From assembly GCA_001598975.1 (NCBI GenBank), contig BBXU01002754.1, forward strand, positions 1-64,000: a DNA stretch of 64,000 nucleotides. The letters are read 5' to 3'. This stretch comes from Parachlorella kessleri (Eukaryota > Chlorophyta > Trebouxiophyceae > Chlorellales > Chlorellaceae). Within the stretch, counting starts at the first letter, position 1; the number at the start of each line of letters is the position of its first letter. The translations under genes and the position numbers were made by a program. Below the pieces are notes generated by a model. The model was not told the origin of the DNA, did no database searches, and saw only the letters and a list, made by a program, of their open reading frames with translations. Positions 21,600-32,800 of the stretch are shown in pieces.

Positions 21600-23437
21600 T
21601 TACAGCTTGCCAGGCCCCTGCGTTTTCCCTAGGATTTCAAGTATTCTTTGTGCCACCGCCAGCGACATTTTCCGGGTAACGCAGAAGGCATGGTTCATGG
21701 ACTCCTCCCAGAATGCCTCCACACCGGGTACATCCTGCAGCAGGGTGACATGGATATTGGTATGCAACCCTCGCAAGCAGGGCAGGTATGAGCTGGTATG
21801 TGCGGGGCTTGACCAAGGCACTTCTCTACACCCAGACAGTACATCCTTCTGGCAAGGCATCCAAGCAGCGCACGCACCACAGGGTGCAGCCCAAGCTTTC
21901 AATGTCCCACCCTGGCGCATTGCCTAAAGCACCCATAGTCACAAATGTCACCTGGAACAGACTGAGCCTCGCCGGCCCAACTTGCCTGCAGCATCTGTTG
22001 CCACTTCCACTCGGGGAACCACACATCGTTTGGGCAGCACAGCACCGCAAAGCGTGGCCCCAGCTTGCGAAGCAGCCACCAGTCGGCTGGGCCTGTCAGA
22101 GTCTCAAACTCGCAGCGGCCCATGAACAGGCCGTTGCGGACATTTGTGGGATTCAACAGCGCCAGGGTGGCCTCCACTGCATGCTCCTCCAGGTCGGGCG
22201 AGAAGAGCTTCAGGAGCCATCTGGCAGGCACAAGACAGGCAGTGGGTGTGTGTGTGCGGGTGTGCCGTGAACCAGTGCCGTGGCCTCCTCGGCTCCAGCA
22301 AAACAGCTATATGCTGACGGACGCGTATGCAGGTCTTGCAACCCAAGGCAAACTTGGCTTGTTGGCCCCGCAAGGAGAGTATCACGTCCCCGTGAACACC
22401 CAAGCGGATTTGCCGCCATGCACCTACCCTCCCAGCTAGCTTGCAGCGGTCGTAGTAGCGCGGTGGTACCGACTGACCTTTGCGTAGAGCTAGGCAGCAG
22501 CTGCAGCATGGTTGCTAGATGCCCAAGGCCCCAGTAGAGCCGCGTCAGTCTGCGGAGGTTGGCTTGTCTGTGGCAGTCAGGGTTGGCGGCAAGGAAGGGG
22601 AAGAGCCCTACCACCTTGACAATGGTAGTCTCCTGGCAGCCAAGCTCCTCTTCCAGCCTATCTACTGCGTGTATGGAAATGTATGTCCCTGCATGTATGT
22701 CATGGGCAGGGTGTGGGAGGGATCTTTGGTGTGACATGATACCTCTCGCTGAAGCCATGCCAAAAACATCACTCCCATGCGTCGCTTTGCCGCTGTTACA
22801 GCATGCTACGCTGCACTTGATGAGCAAGGCACTGGACCAGGCACATGTGACGGGTATCGAATGTCAGCAACTGTCCACGGCTCCCCCACCTATAGAATGC
22901 GATACCACCACCACGGGAGGCCTTCCATGGCCGAGCAGCTGTTCTCTCAGGAAGTCCGCTTTGTGTGTGATCTGGTCTTCTAAAGAGAACACCTGCACTG
23001 AGTGCAGTACAGTTAGCGACTGGCAGTGGTGACTGGCATGGGCAGGCTGCACCTTGGCACCCACCTTTCCCAGCGGGGTGAGTTGGTGGCCGTCCATGCC
23101 CAGCTGGCTGATGGCTGTGACCGAAGCCCTGCCCGACAGAAGCTCGTGCAGGCTTTGCATAAAAGGCACATAGTAGTGGGCCTTTCCAGGGTTACCGGGG
23201 ACGACAAAGACTTGGAGCTGGGGCTCTGCAAGGCAGCAGTATCAGCCTGCTCTCACAAGCCCTTCAAGCCAAGTCTGCTGAAACCCTTACAGCTGGAACT
23301 GGAACACCTTCTGTGCCTGCCAGTGCGTCATTGCAACACGGTGGCTGACCTGAAGTGGGTTCGATGTGTAGCACCTCAGTGTCATGGCCCCCAATCCGTC
23401 GCACTTCCTCTCGAGGTAGCAAGCCTGCTTCAGACAT
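21600..23437 (-). CDS. Lipid-droplet-associated hydrolase (LDAH)-like alpha/beta hydrolase
   Basis: Six exons are placed (about 23350-23437, 23065-23225, 22890-22992, 22478-22688, 21952-22220, 21600-21769). The start MSEAGLLPREEV gives a short, non-secreted N-terminus. LQVFVVPGNPGKAHYY is the oxyanion-loop region typical of LDAH (DUF2305). It is followed by VFSLEDQITHKADFL and the nucleophile elbow VVVSHSIG, joined to TYISIHAVDRL. Next come a VVGLFPF strand and a C-terminal exon with CCPNDVWFPEW (acid region) and SMNHAF (catalytic-histidine region). LDAH proteins associate with lipid droplets or peroxisomes and are reported as sterol-ester or acylglycerol hydrolases. The first elbow glycine is serine (SHSIG instead of GHSIG). 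The last splice join is the least certain: a GC donor at 21983 is an alternative to the GT donor at 21951. Confidence 0.85.
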
Positions 23438-24060
23438 CGAGGCTGCTGCGGTCAGTTTGTGTAGCCTTCTGGTGCAAGGCAAGGCAGCAGGCAACTTAGA
23501 GGCCACCTGTAGCCACCCACGGTAAGAGTTTAGCACTGGCATTGAAATGCAGCAGATGGGAAGTTGGCGTTCAAGTTTACGTTGGCCTTCCAGTCTTGCG
23601 CCCATGAAGTGCATGCTCCCCTTGGACGCACGCCCACAGCTGGTCTTCTCCACTCCCATCTGGCCCAGCAGTTCCACAAGTTATCTTCAAGAAGTTGCAA
23701 GAAGTTGCAACGCTGTTAAAGGTTTGTAGATACGGCAGCTGGGTTTCTTATGGTGGCAGAGAGTTCGCCCTGCATCGGTAGTCGAAACTTGTCTTTAAGG
23801 GCTTGCAAGGGACCTGCCTGCTGCACCTGACTGTCCTTAACAGTACCCTTTACTTTGGGCTCATATTTTGGGAATGCAGGCCGTGGTCTGAGCGAGGATT
23901 ACTGGAGCGCCCTGGGGGAGAGACTCTGGCATTGCGAGTGCGAATCGTAACAGTATGCGTGAGTCAAACAGTTCCCAGAAGGAAAGAAGCAGCACACAAG
24001 CTGTTATGTAGCCAGATGCTCAGGTTGGGGCCATCCCAACTACAAAAAAGGAAGTCTTAG
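23438..24060. other. Spacer between two - strand genes (LDAH-like and Rpr2/Rpp21-like)
   Basis: About 0.6 kb. It contains a small tandem repeat (AAGAAGTTGC twice, near 23688-23708) and no recognisable gene. It should contain the 3' UTR of the upstream gene and the promoter of the LDAH-like gene. Confidence 0.5.
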
Positions 24061-25786
24061 TCATACTCTGCCGTACTTCCAAGCTCGGCCAACTCGAAAC
24101 CAGGCCTGCCGCCGTACCGCCCCCAGTGGCGAGAGAGGGGCACTCGCAGGGCTGCCCAGCAGCTCCTGCAACTCGGCAACCATCTCTGCTGCTGCCCCCT
24201 GCTGGAATGCCTTCATGCCACAGCCCGGCCCCGCGGGTATGTACTGCACATCTTCAAGCTCTTCCCGCCAGCTGATCCGCCGCCGCTTGCGGGGCGGCTC
24301 CTGCACACTGCTGGGCCCTCCCTGCTCGCCCTCCACCTCGTCGGGCGCCGCCTCGCTGCCCACAATGCCTTGGTCGCCGGCCAAGCCCTCTCGCCTGGCC
24401 TCCCTTGGCGGGCTAGGGCTACAGGAGGAGGTGGGAGGGGTGGCTGTGGCTGCTATTACCACCCCTGTGGCAGTTGCTGCCCCGAGTGACGGTTCCTGTA
24501 TGCCGTCCCTGCCCTCAGCACGTGCCGGGGGCGCTGCTGGATTGCCGCCACTATCCGAGGGTGGCTCTGACACTGCTGTAGGGCGCTCGGCAGGCTCAGC
24601 CGGGAGCGCTTCCATCTTTGCTGGGGAGACGCCGGCTGGTGGGAGTGGCTCACAGGCAGCTGTGGCTGGCAGCTTCGTAACATGAACACAAGGAGGGGTT
24701 CCCGCTTGTGGGGGCATAGCTTCCTTACAAGATGCTGCCAATGCCAGGCCAGGGGCTTCTGCTGCCACCCGCCTCTCAGTGTCATTTGGCGCAAGGGTGC
24801 TTCCCGCCAACGCCCGAAGCTCTGCCTCTCTTGCAGCACTTGGCATGGCTGGAGAAGGGGGACCCTGCTGTGCTGGCATTGTTGGCAGGACTTGCTGCTC
24901 CAAATGCATGTCTGTAAGCCCCACCTCGTCCACAGAGGCCTGTTGCTTCTGCTGCTGGTGCTCCACCGGTTCTTGTGACCGATCGTGCACATTGACAGGG
25001 TCTGCAGCTTCTGGTGATACCAGGGCTGTGGCAGCCTGTGTAGCCTCGCCGGCGGCTGCTTCCAGCGAGCCCTCTGCTTCGCATGCTGCTCTCTGTTTCT
25101 CATGGGCAAGGCCTGCTGCAAGCTCTGCAGCGTCCAATGCAGCTGCCTCCACTGCGCCAGCATCTGCTCCCATGCCTACTGCTGCTGCTGAACTGGGCTC
25201 CCTCTGCATGCTGGTCTCGTCACCCGCTGGGTACTCAGGCTCATGCCGCTGCTCCTGGTGCCGCTGCTGCAACTCAGGCGCCTCCTGCGCCTCTGTCGCA
25301 CCCACAGCTGCTGCAGCCGACCCAGCTGAAGCCTCTAGCCCAGGCTGCGCTGCCTCAGCGCCAATGCCCAGCCGCGTGGCAACCTGCTGCTGCTGTTGCT
25401 GCTGCTGAGGGGCGGGGCCAAGCGCTGCTGCGGGCATGCTGCCAGGCGGGGCCACTGCTGGCATGGGCGTGCCCCCCGCCCTCACAATGGCCTGGCGAGC
25501 TGCCTCCAGTGTGTAGAAGGGGCGCACCGTGACATGCCCGCACAGCTGCGCACAACCAAACCACAACTATTCAGTGTCAGCGGTCAGCCAAGTGCCCTAG
25601 TGGGCGCCGTTACGACAACAGCAAACTGGCATGGAGAGCTTGGCACCATCTCAACGTCACAACCACCAAACAGACTCCATCCAAGGGGACTGGCGAGCCA
25701 AGCCTGGGAGGTACGCTGCCCGTTGCAGGCCATTGAATAAGGCACCACTGACCTTGCAGGTGTACAACACCGCTGCCCTATTGACC

Positions 25787-25818
<32 letters not shown>

Positions 25819-26397
25819 GGCCCCAAGCTTTGCCTCGCCCCTGGCTGCTGCTTCCAGCTTGCGCCTCACAAGGTGGCGGGGAAGCTTGAGGACTTGCCCG
25901 CTGCAAGGGGGCAAAACGGTGCTGGCAAGGCTTGTAGGCAAGCGCGTAAGACAGATACAGACTTATAGCAGTGAATTGACTTGCACGTTAGCCTGCCACA
26001 TGCTTCCCACGGCCGCACTCACTTCTGGTACACGTCGGCTGAGAAAGGCAGGCCGCAGCGTCCACAGAGTGAGGCTGCTGCTCCCCGAGGGAGTGCTGCA
26101 TGGTTTGTGTCCCCCACCTGCCGGCAAACGACCACGGCCAGGGAGTGTGACCGTCGCTTGCTTCTAAATTGCAAGCAGCAGGCCCAGAGGAAGGAGGGCT
26201 CCAGAGCTTGGCTTTCGGTGCCGCCCAGGCAAGCCACAGTCCCTCACCTGCAGTGCCTTCCTTCCCAAGACGGCAGCCAGCTGCGGGCTGCCCTGGCTCA
26301 AGAGGGAAGCAGCCTCCAGCAGAAAGTTGGCACGCTGGGTCTCAGGGAGGAGTGCCGAGGTACGTCTGGTGGGGCCTCGAACCGGCTTGGGAGGCAT
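24061..26397 (-). CDS. Probable Rpr2/Rpp21/SNM1-type zinc-ribbon protein (RNase P/MRP subunit-like) with long low-complexity tail
   Basis: Four exons: 26248-26397 (MPPKPVRGPTRRT...), one around 26034-26120, one around 25760-25913, and a long last exon from about 25550 to 24061. The first exon has a helical stretch RANFLLEAASLL; the second ends with CGRCGLPF. The third holds a basic stretch LPRHLVRRKLEAAARG and an 11-glutamine run, then YTCK, which joins LCGH at the start of the last exon. The spacing C-x2-C...C-x2-C and the helix-then-zinc-ribbon order match the Rpr2 family, which binds RNase P RNA for tRNA 5' processing. The remaining ~450 residues are Ala/Gln/Glu/Pro-rich, apart from a conserved-looking C-terminal end containing PRKRRRISWREE, a likely nuclear localisation signal. 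Such a tail is far longer than in known family members. The family assignment is moderate. Confidence 0.6.
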
Positions 26398-26826
26398 ATC
26401 TGAACTTTTCGGGGGCGTAAGAAGATTGTTTTTTCAAGCAACTGAGCTCCTCAGGCACGCAGGGTGTCGGGCACCGCCCCATGCATGGTGTCGGGTCCGG
26501 GCTACCGCAAACGTCAGCTCGGGAGCTCAGAAATATTAGACTCAACTTGGATGCATTTTCCAAGCTAGACAATCCTGGAAACACTGAAGCTGCCTGCAGC
26601 TATGCCATTTGGAACGCAGCAGTACACTCACAAAGTCAAAGACACGTTTTGAGCGTCTGCCTTTCCTGCTCGCATGCTGCCCAATTGATGGATCTGGGCT
26701 CTTATCTGTTACTTTTTGCTATCCACTGCGCGCGTAGGCAAGGTTGACGGTGAGAGAAGTCATGTTTCTCTCATAGCGACCGTATGGCTTGTTGTTTCTA
26801 GACCCCTAGGGTCGTTGTCTAGACAA
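26398..26826. other. Divergent promoter region, Rpr2-like and FNDC3-like genes
   Basis: 429 bp between two divergent start codons; no gene is seen. It should contain both promoters. Confidence 0.5.
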
Positions 26827-29800
26827 ATGGAGGCCAACGGAAGCCTGAACCATGCTCCTGAAAGACCCCCAGTGCTGCGGCCCTTGATGGTGGTGGGCAA
26901 GGCCCCCATGCCTCCTCCTGGTGACCCACCAGCCTCGGCAGCGGGTCTTCGCCCCTCTGCCAGCGAGCAGCCATCGGGAGAGCAGCCAGCGGAGGAGCCT
27001 GCCCCCCCGCCCACGCTGCTAATCGTGGATCGACAGCCAGACAGGCCTGTTGCAGTGACCGTGGAAACCCATAGCATGTCTGTCAGCTGGTCTCCCGTGT
27101 CAGTGACTGTCCAATCCAGCGAGTATCAGGTGGTGGAGTTCCTGGTGGCTTACCAGCTGGAGATGCAGCAGGTGAGGGGGGCCAGGCACGGGGGTGTTGT
27201 TACACCGCGAAGATATCGCTAGTGGCTTTCCTTTCTTTGCCATAACGTTTCTAACCTCCGCCTTTATTCATCAAGGGCTTGGGGATTATCAAAGCCGCCT
27301 CAACTTGGCTGGCTGCAGTTGGAGGGCGATAGCAGCAGTGCGGAGCTGCCGGTTATTGCAGACGACAGGTGGTCCGTGCAGGTACGGGGGCCCCCACCAA
27401 TAGGGTTGACGCTAGTTTACAGCAGTCCGGAGGCTGTCGCATAGGCTTGATTTTCAATCCAGACGCAGCATCCAGCATGAAGATGCAGTCAGAGCCCCCC
27501 CCGCCCTGCCTCAGCACCCCAGCCATACATTGCCCTGCGCTGCAGCTGCCTATGACGCCAAGCCCCCTATTCTGCTACTGTGTGTGTGCAGTACCAGGGC
27601 CCTGCCACGTACGTCCAAGTCAAGGGGCTGCGCCCGGGGCGGCGCTATGCTGTGAGGGTGGTGTGCCGGCCGGTGGTGACGAATGATGAGTCGGTGGTGC
27701 TGCAGCTAGCCCCAGCCTCGGAGGTGCTGGTGCTAGCGACCCCCGCCACGCTGCCGGAGGCGCCAGCACCCCCAGGGGTGGCCAGCCGCATGCGCAACAC
27801 CATCAAGGTCAGGCAGTCGTCAGGCTGCTGCAGGGAGAGGGGCTGACCTGGCAGACGAGGAGGGAGGGGCCATGCGGGGCTTCTGCGGGGGTTGTTGCCA
27901 AGCTGGCGCCCTGCCTGTCACCCTGGAAAATTCTCCAAGCTGCACATTTCGCGATCATTGCCTGGTGAGGTATCATGTATTTGTAATGAACCGTACATGT
28001 CCCTTTTGGCTGCAGTTCAAGTGGGCAGAGCCGGAAGAGACCGGTGGGCGGCCCATCCTGCAGTATGTGCTGGAGGTAGCGCCGCCGCCGCTCGGGTGGG
28101 AGGGGCCACCCAACGCGGAGGTGGGGTCTCAGGACAGGTCAACCGCCCATGGCACTGTGCCTTTTGAACGTTCTGGCCGCTGGCAAACAGCCATGCTGCT
28201 ACGGAGGCCTAAGGCCCTGGTGCATGCGAGCCTTTCAGTGCTGCTTGTCTAGGTCGAAGGAGGGTCGCACCCCCTTTGGACCTGTCCAGTGGCTGGTAGT
28301 GGTCTTGAAGTTCTCCCTGGACTTTGACGGAGGGGATAATTCTTCAGATTGCGATTGCAGCTTACCAGTGTGGTGTACCCCTACCTGCCTGCAGGGGTGG
28401 TACCAGGTGTATGCGGGGCTGGAGCGCAGCTATGTGCTGAAGCGGCTGCAGCCTGGTGTGCGCTACACGGCAAGGGTGAAGGTGAGCCGCGCAAGGGTGT
28501 GGGAGTGTGGGAAGGGTGGTCACTATGCAAGGCTGCCGACACACAAGCAGCAGCTTCGTAGCATAGCGGGAAGAAGAGTATTATGGCCTGCCTGTTGGAA
28601 TTATTTCACTTCACACCAAGTGTAAGGTAGATATGGGGGGCCATCAACAGTGACTCAGCATGGTGTGAGAGAGTTGTGCATCATCCTTGTCTCCCGATTT
28701 TGCTATATTCTGCTCACCCTTGCTCCGCACATGGCTGCAGGCCACCAGTGTGATGGGTGAGAGCCCCTACAGTGCCCCCGCCACCACCAGCACCCAGGCC
28801 ACCGTGCCCTCCACCCCCGGCGTGCCGCTGGCAGTGCAAGCCAGCCAGACCTCAGTGACGCTGCAGTGGGAGCCGTCTGTGGACAACGGGGCGCCGATCT
28901 CGGGCTACCAGCTGGACATGGATGATGGCAGGTGGGTTGCTGGTAGGGTAGTATATGGCGGCACTGCAACCAGTGCCTGGTGTTGCAGTGCCGGGGCACG
29001 TTGGAGGAGTGAGCGTGGGCCTGCTGGCTCCCTCGGTTGCTTTGCTACGAGGTGGGTCACACCAGTTGAGTTACGCATCACTAAGCTCAGCATGGGTATA
29101 CTGAAGCAGGGGTGCGCTTGATGTGGTGCTTGCAGGGGCAACGGGTTCATGCCGCTGCACCACGGCCTGACGACCAGCTTCACAGTTGGCGGCCTGCAGA
29201 GCGGCGTGGTCTACAAGTTCCGAGTGCGAGGCGAGAACTCGGTGCGAGGCAGCCAGCCACGAGCCTTGCTGAGAACGTCCTTCGTGGGAAGGGTGCACCT
29301 TGCCGCAATGTCTGCCATGCCTATCAGCAACAAAAGCACTGCTCACCAGGGTTCCCAGGCAGAAAGTTGCCAGGCTCATGATGGTGAGCAAGGCTGGCAG
29401 CTGGGCGCTCCGCGAAGCTCACTATTTGCATTGCTGGTAGCCAGCGGTCTTGCTCTGCTGTGCTGCAGGAGGGGCGCAGCCAGTGGAGCCCTGCCTGCGA
29501 GGCGGTGACTGCGGCCACGGTGCCCTCCTCGCCTCCCCCGCCCGCCACACTGGGCTCCAACCAGTCCTCCATCAGCATCGCTTGGAAGGCAAGCGATATG
29601 GAGGAGGGGGGATGTCATGGCAGACCCAGCAGGGGCCGGGTTGAACTGTGGTGGTTCTGGTCGCACAAGGGTGTACTTGTGGTCTGGGCGCTTAAGTAAG
29701 TGGCTTCAGCCATGGCGGGGACCGTAAGGGACAGCCAGTTAACCGGCATCCAGGTGCTGTGGGTAGCTGCGGATGTCTCCCTGGAGTGCTTTACACATAT

Positions 29801-32800
29801 TGCTTGCATTTCATGCGGCCAGAAGCATGAGCAAGCTTGACTAGTGCACAGTGAACCTGATGGCACCCTTGCCTGTTCCAAGCTGCAGGACGTTGAGTTT
29901 GATGGCGGCAGTCCTGTGGTGGGATACGAGGTGGAGATGCAGCCCAAGTGCAAGGCTGCGAAAAGGGGCATGCCGGACGAATGGGTGCTTGTCTTTCAGG
30001 TGAGCATTTGCAGCAGCAAAAGGGCGTTAGGTGCAATTCTCTAGTCTGCTGGTAAGCGCTCAGAGGCTGGATTAGCCGGCGATGCGCAAGCAACAGGAAG
30101 CAGGCACAAGGCAGCAGTGGTGCAGATGAAGCTGCAGTGGGCAGCTAAAGCGCCAATGCGATGCCTTCGGCTCTGAAGCAGACCACCGCACTCATTGCTG
30201 TGCGGCTCTCTTCTCCCCCTGGCTCAGGCTTACAGCAAGCGCACTGCCGGTCAAATAGGTGGAAGACATGCGCCTCACTACAAGCTGGCAGCTGCCATAA
30301 TGCTGATTAGGCGTTTGTGAACCCCCACCACTGCCTTCTGGTTGCAGGGCCCAGGCAAGGCCTGCACGCTGGGCAACCTGAGGGCGGGGTGCACCTATCG
30401 TGCGCGGGTGCGTGCCTTCAACCAGCAGGGCCCCGGCCCCTTCAGCGTGCCGGCGGATTTGGCTACTGCGCCTGATGTGCCCGAGTCGCCGGCCTCCCTG
30501 GCCCCTACCACCCGCAACCAGACAGGTACCTGCCTCGCTGGCACGTTTCACTTGCACCAGAATGCACTCAGGGGATTCACCATTGCTCGTCAACTCGCCG
30601 TGCTCTTGTTGTCTGTCACTTCAATGCCAATGACATGGAGGGGTGGATGGCTTAGCATGTAGATGTGATGTGACACGCGTATAGAGTAGACCATGAGGTA
30701 TTGATTTATGTGGGTTCATTGCACCTCCCTGCAGGTGTGGTGATGGCCTGGGCCAAGCCGGATCATGACGGTGGCAGCGCCGTGAGCAGCTACCGGCTGG
30801 AGATGTGGCGGGTGGGCAGGCTGGAGGTGGTGGGGGCCGCGGCACAGCTGCGCACCTCAGGCAGCCTGGCAGGTGAGCATTCGAAACCTTTCAGACCGGG
30901 GTGGTAGGGTTTTGGAGCACAGGGGGCAGAGCTGGCGCTGCCGTGGAGGCCTGTGTGTGCTTGTAGCATCTTTGTCAGGTCGCTGTCAAATCCACCCAGT
31001 CGTTGGTGTTACTCGGTACATAGCCTGTTGTCAATATCGCATCTGTCCTATGCCTTACTGGTAGCACTGGAAAGGAAGCTGTGCAGTGGGGCTTATGCGT
31101 CCTTTGACAGCCCGCCCGCGTTCTGTGTGCGTTTCTGCAGGGCTTGACAACCACAAGGCCCGGGGCAGGGTGGACGAACATTTTGAGGCCGTTTATGTGG
31201 GCCCAGACACCAGCACAGGTGGGTAGGCTGAGCTACAGGTGGTATAGCTACTACGCCTGTACACCAGCTTCCCTTGTATGTGACTTGGCGGTGTTCAGAC
31301 CATGTTGTCCATGCGCATCCGTAGCGTGGTAGCGACAGCGTGCGCAGCCGCAGGGAAACCAACCTCGACTTGTCATCCCTGGGGCACCTCTCACACGTCC
31401 TCTGCTCGTCCGCAGAAGTGCAAGGCTTGGAGCCTGGGTGCCAATACCAGTTCCGGGTGCTAGCCATCAACAGGCAGGGGGCCTCTGCTTGGAGCCAGCC
31501 AGTGACGGTGGACACCCGGCCGGGGCTGCCCTGCCCACCGGATCCCCCAGACGCCACAGCGGCAACCTCCTCCACCATCCACCTGGCCTGGCGGGCCCCC
31601 TATGGGCAGGGCGCACCTGTCGCCTCCTACACGCTGCAGATGTGCCGGCTGGAAGAGCTGCTCCGGGCTCAGCAGGCGCAGCAGGCGGCAGCAGCCCATG
31701 CAAGCGCAGCAGCAGCAGCACCAGGGCAGCCTGGTGAGGGGGGCCCAGAACCCTCAGAGCCGAAGGAGAATGCAGCACCTGCCTCCTTGCCGGTCGGCCT
31801 ACCAATTCCTGGCCTACCGCTTCCGGCCATGTCAGCAGCAGCGGCGGCAGCAGGAGCGGCTTCAGAGCAGCAGCACGGGGGGGCAACATTGGCGGCGGCA
31901 GCAGCGTCAGGGAGGGGCGGTGGGAGTGGGGCAGTGCAGGGTTCCCACCCTGCTGGGCCGGCCAGCCATAGTGACGCAGCGACTAGCAGCAGCCAGGCAG
32001 CCAGTGTAGCCAGCGGCGGGCAGATGTCGCATGGCGAGGATGCCTCGGGTGCACAGCCGAGCACTCTTGATGCAGCCTTCCAGGGGTCTTACCATGGGGC
32101 GGAGCTGGGGCATACAGGTGGGCCCATCTTGACCATGGCTGCACCTTGGCGGAAGGAGAGTTGCTGAGTGAAGCACTGATATATCCAATTTTTCCTCTCC
32201 TTGTCTCCGTCATGGGAAGGGGTGTTTTGCTAGAGGAAGTAGCAGTCAGACTCCTGCTGTGAACTGTCCAATCATCTATCCCTAGTATTGAGTGCCCTGC
32301 CAGCGTGTGCCTGCTGTTGACCCACGTTGTGTTTTGCTGTGCAGTGAGAGGGTTGCAGCCTGACACTGAGTACGCTTTCAGGCTCAGAGCCAGCAACAGC
32401 GTGGGGGCTAGTGCATGGAGCCAGACTGAGGTGTTCAGGACAGCAGCGGCACCTCCCTCGGTGCCTACAGAGCTCGCGCTCCAAGGTGAGCCAACCTCGG
32501 CCTGCTGCGCCGACGATGCTGGCACCGCTGTGAGTCTGGGTGCGTCCGTGGAAGTACAGTGCTTAGGTTCCAAGAAAGTGTGGTAGAGACTAGGTTTGGG
32601 CTGTGACGTAAATGTCATTGGTGTCGTGTATGGCAATACTACCAGTATGGCTACCTTTTGGCCAAGACGAGTGGCAACGCCACCTGAGCCAAGTGTGTAA
32701 CCCCTCCTGGGACCTGCTCTTCATGCAGGCAGTAGCAGCAGCACGTCCGTGTGTGTGTCCTGGCAGCGGCCGGGGCATGAGCATGGCTCCCCACTGTCAG

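Noticed and set aside
21952..21983. Possible GC-AG intron in the LDAH-like gene (donor after MLQ at 21983)
   Set aside because: The GC donor would leave the wrong phase for the only good acceptor, while the GT donor at 21951 keeps the frame; not claimed.
24779..25408. 209-codon + strand ORF rich in Cys, Ser and Ala
   Set aside because: It is the complement of the CAG-rich tail of the Rpr2-like gene; the Cys/Ser/Ala richness is produced by reading TGC/GCT/CTG triplets.
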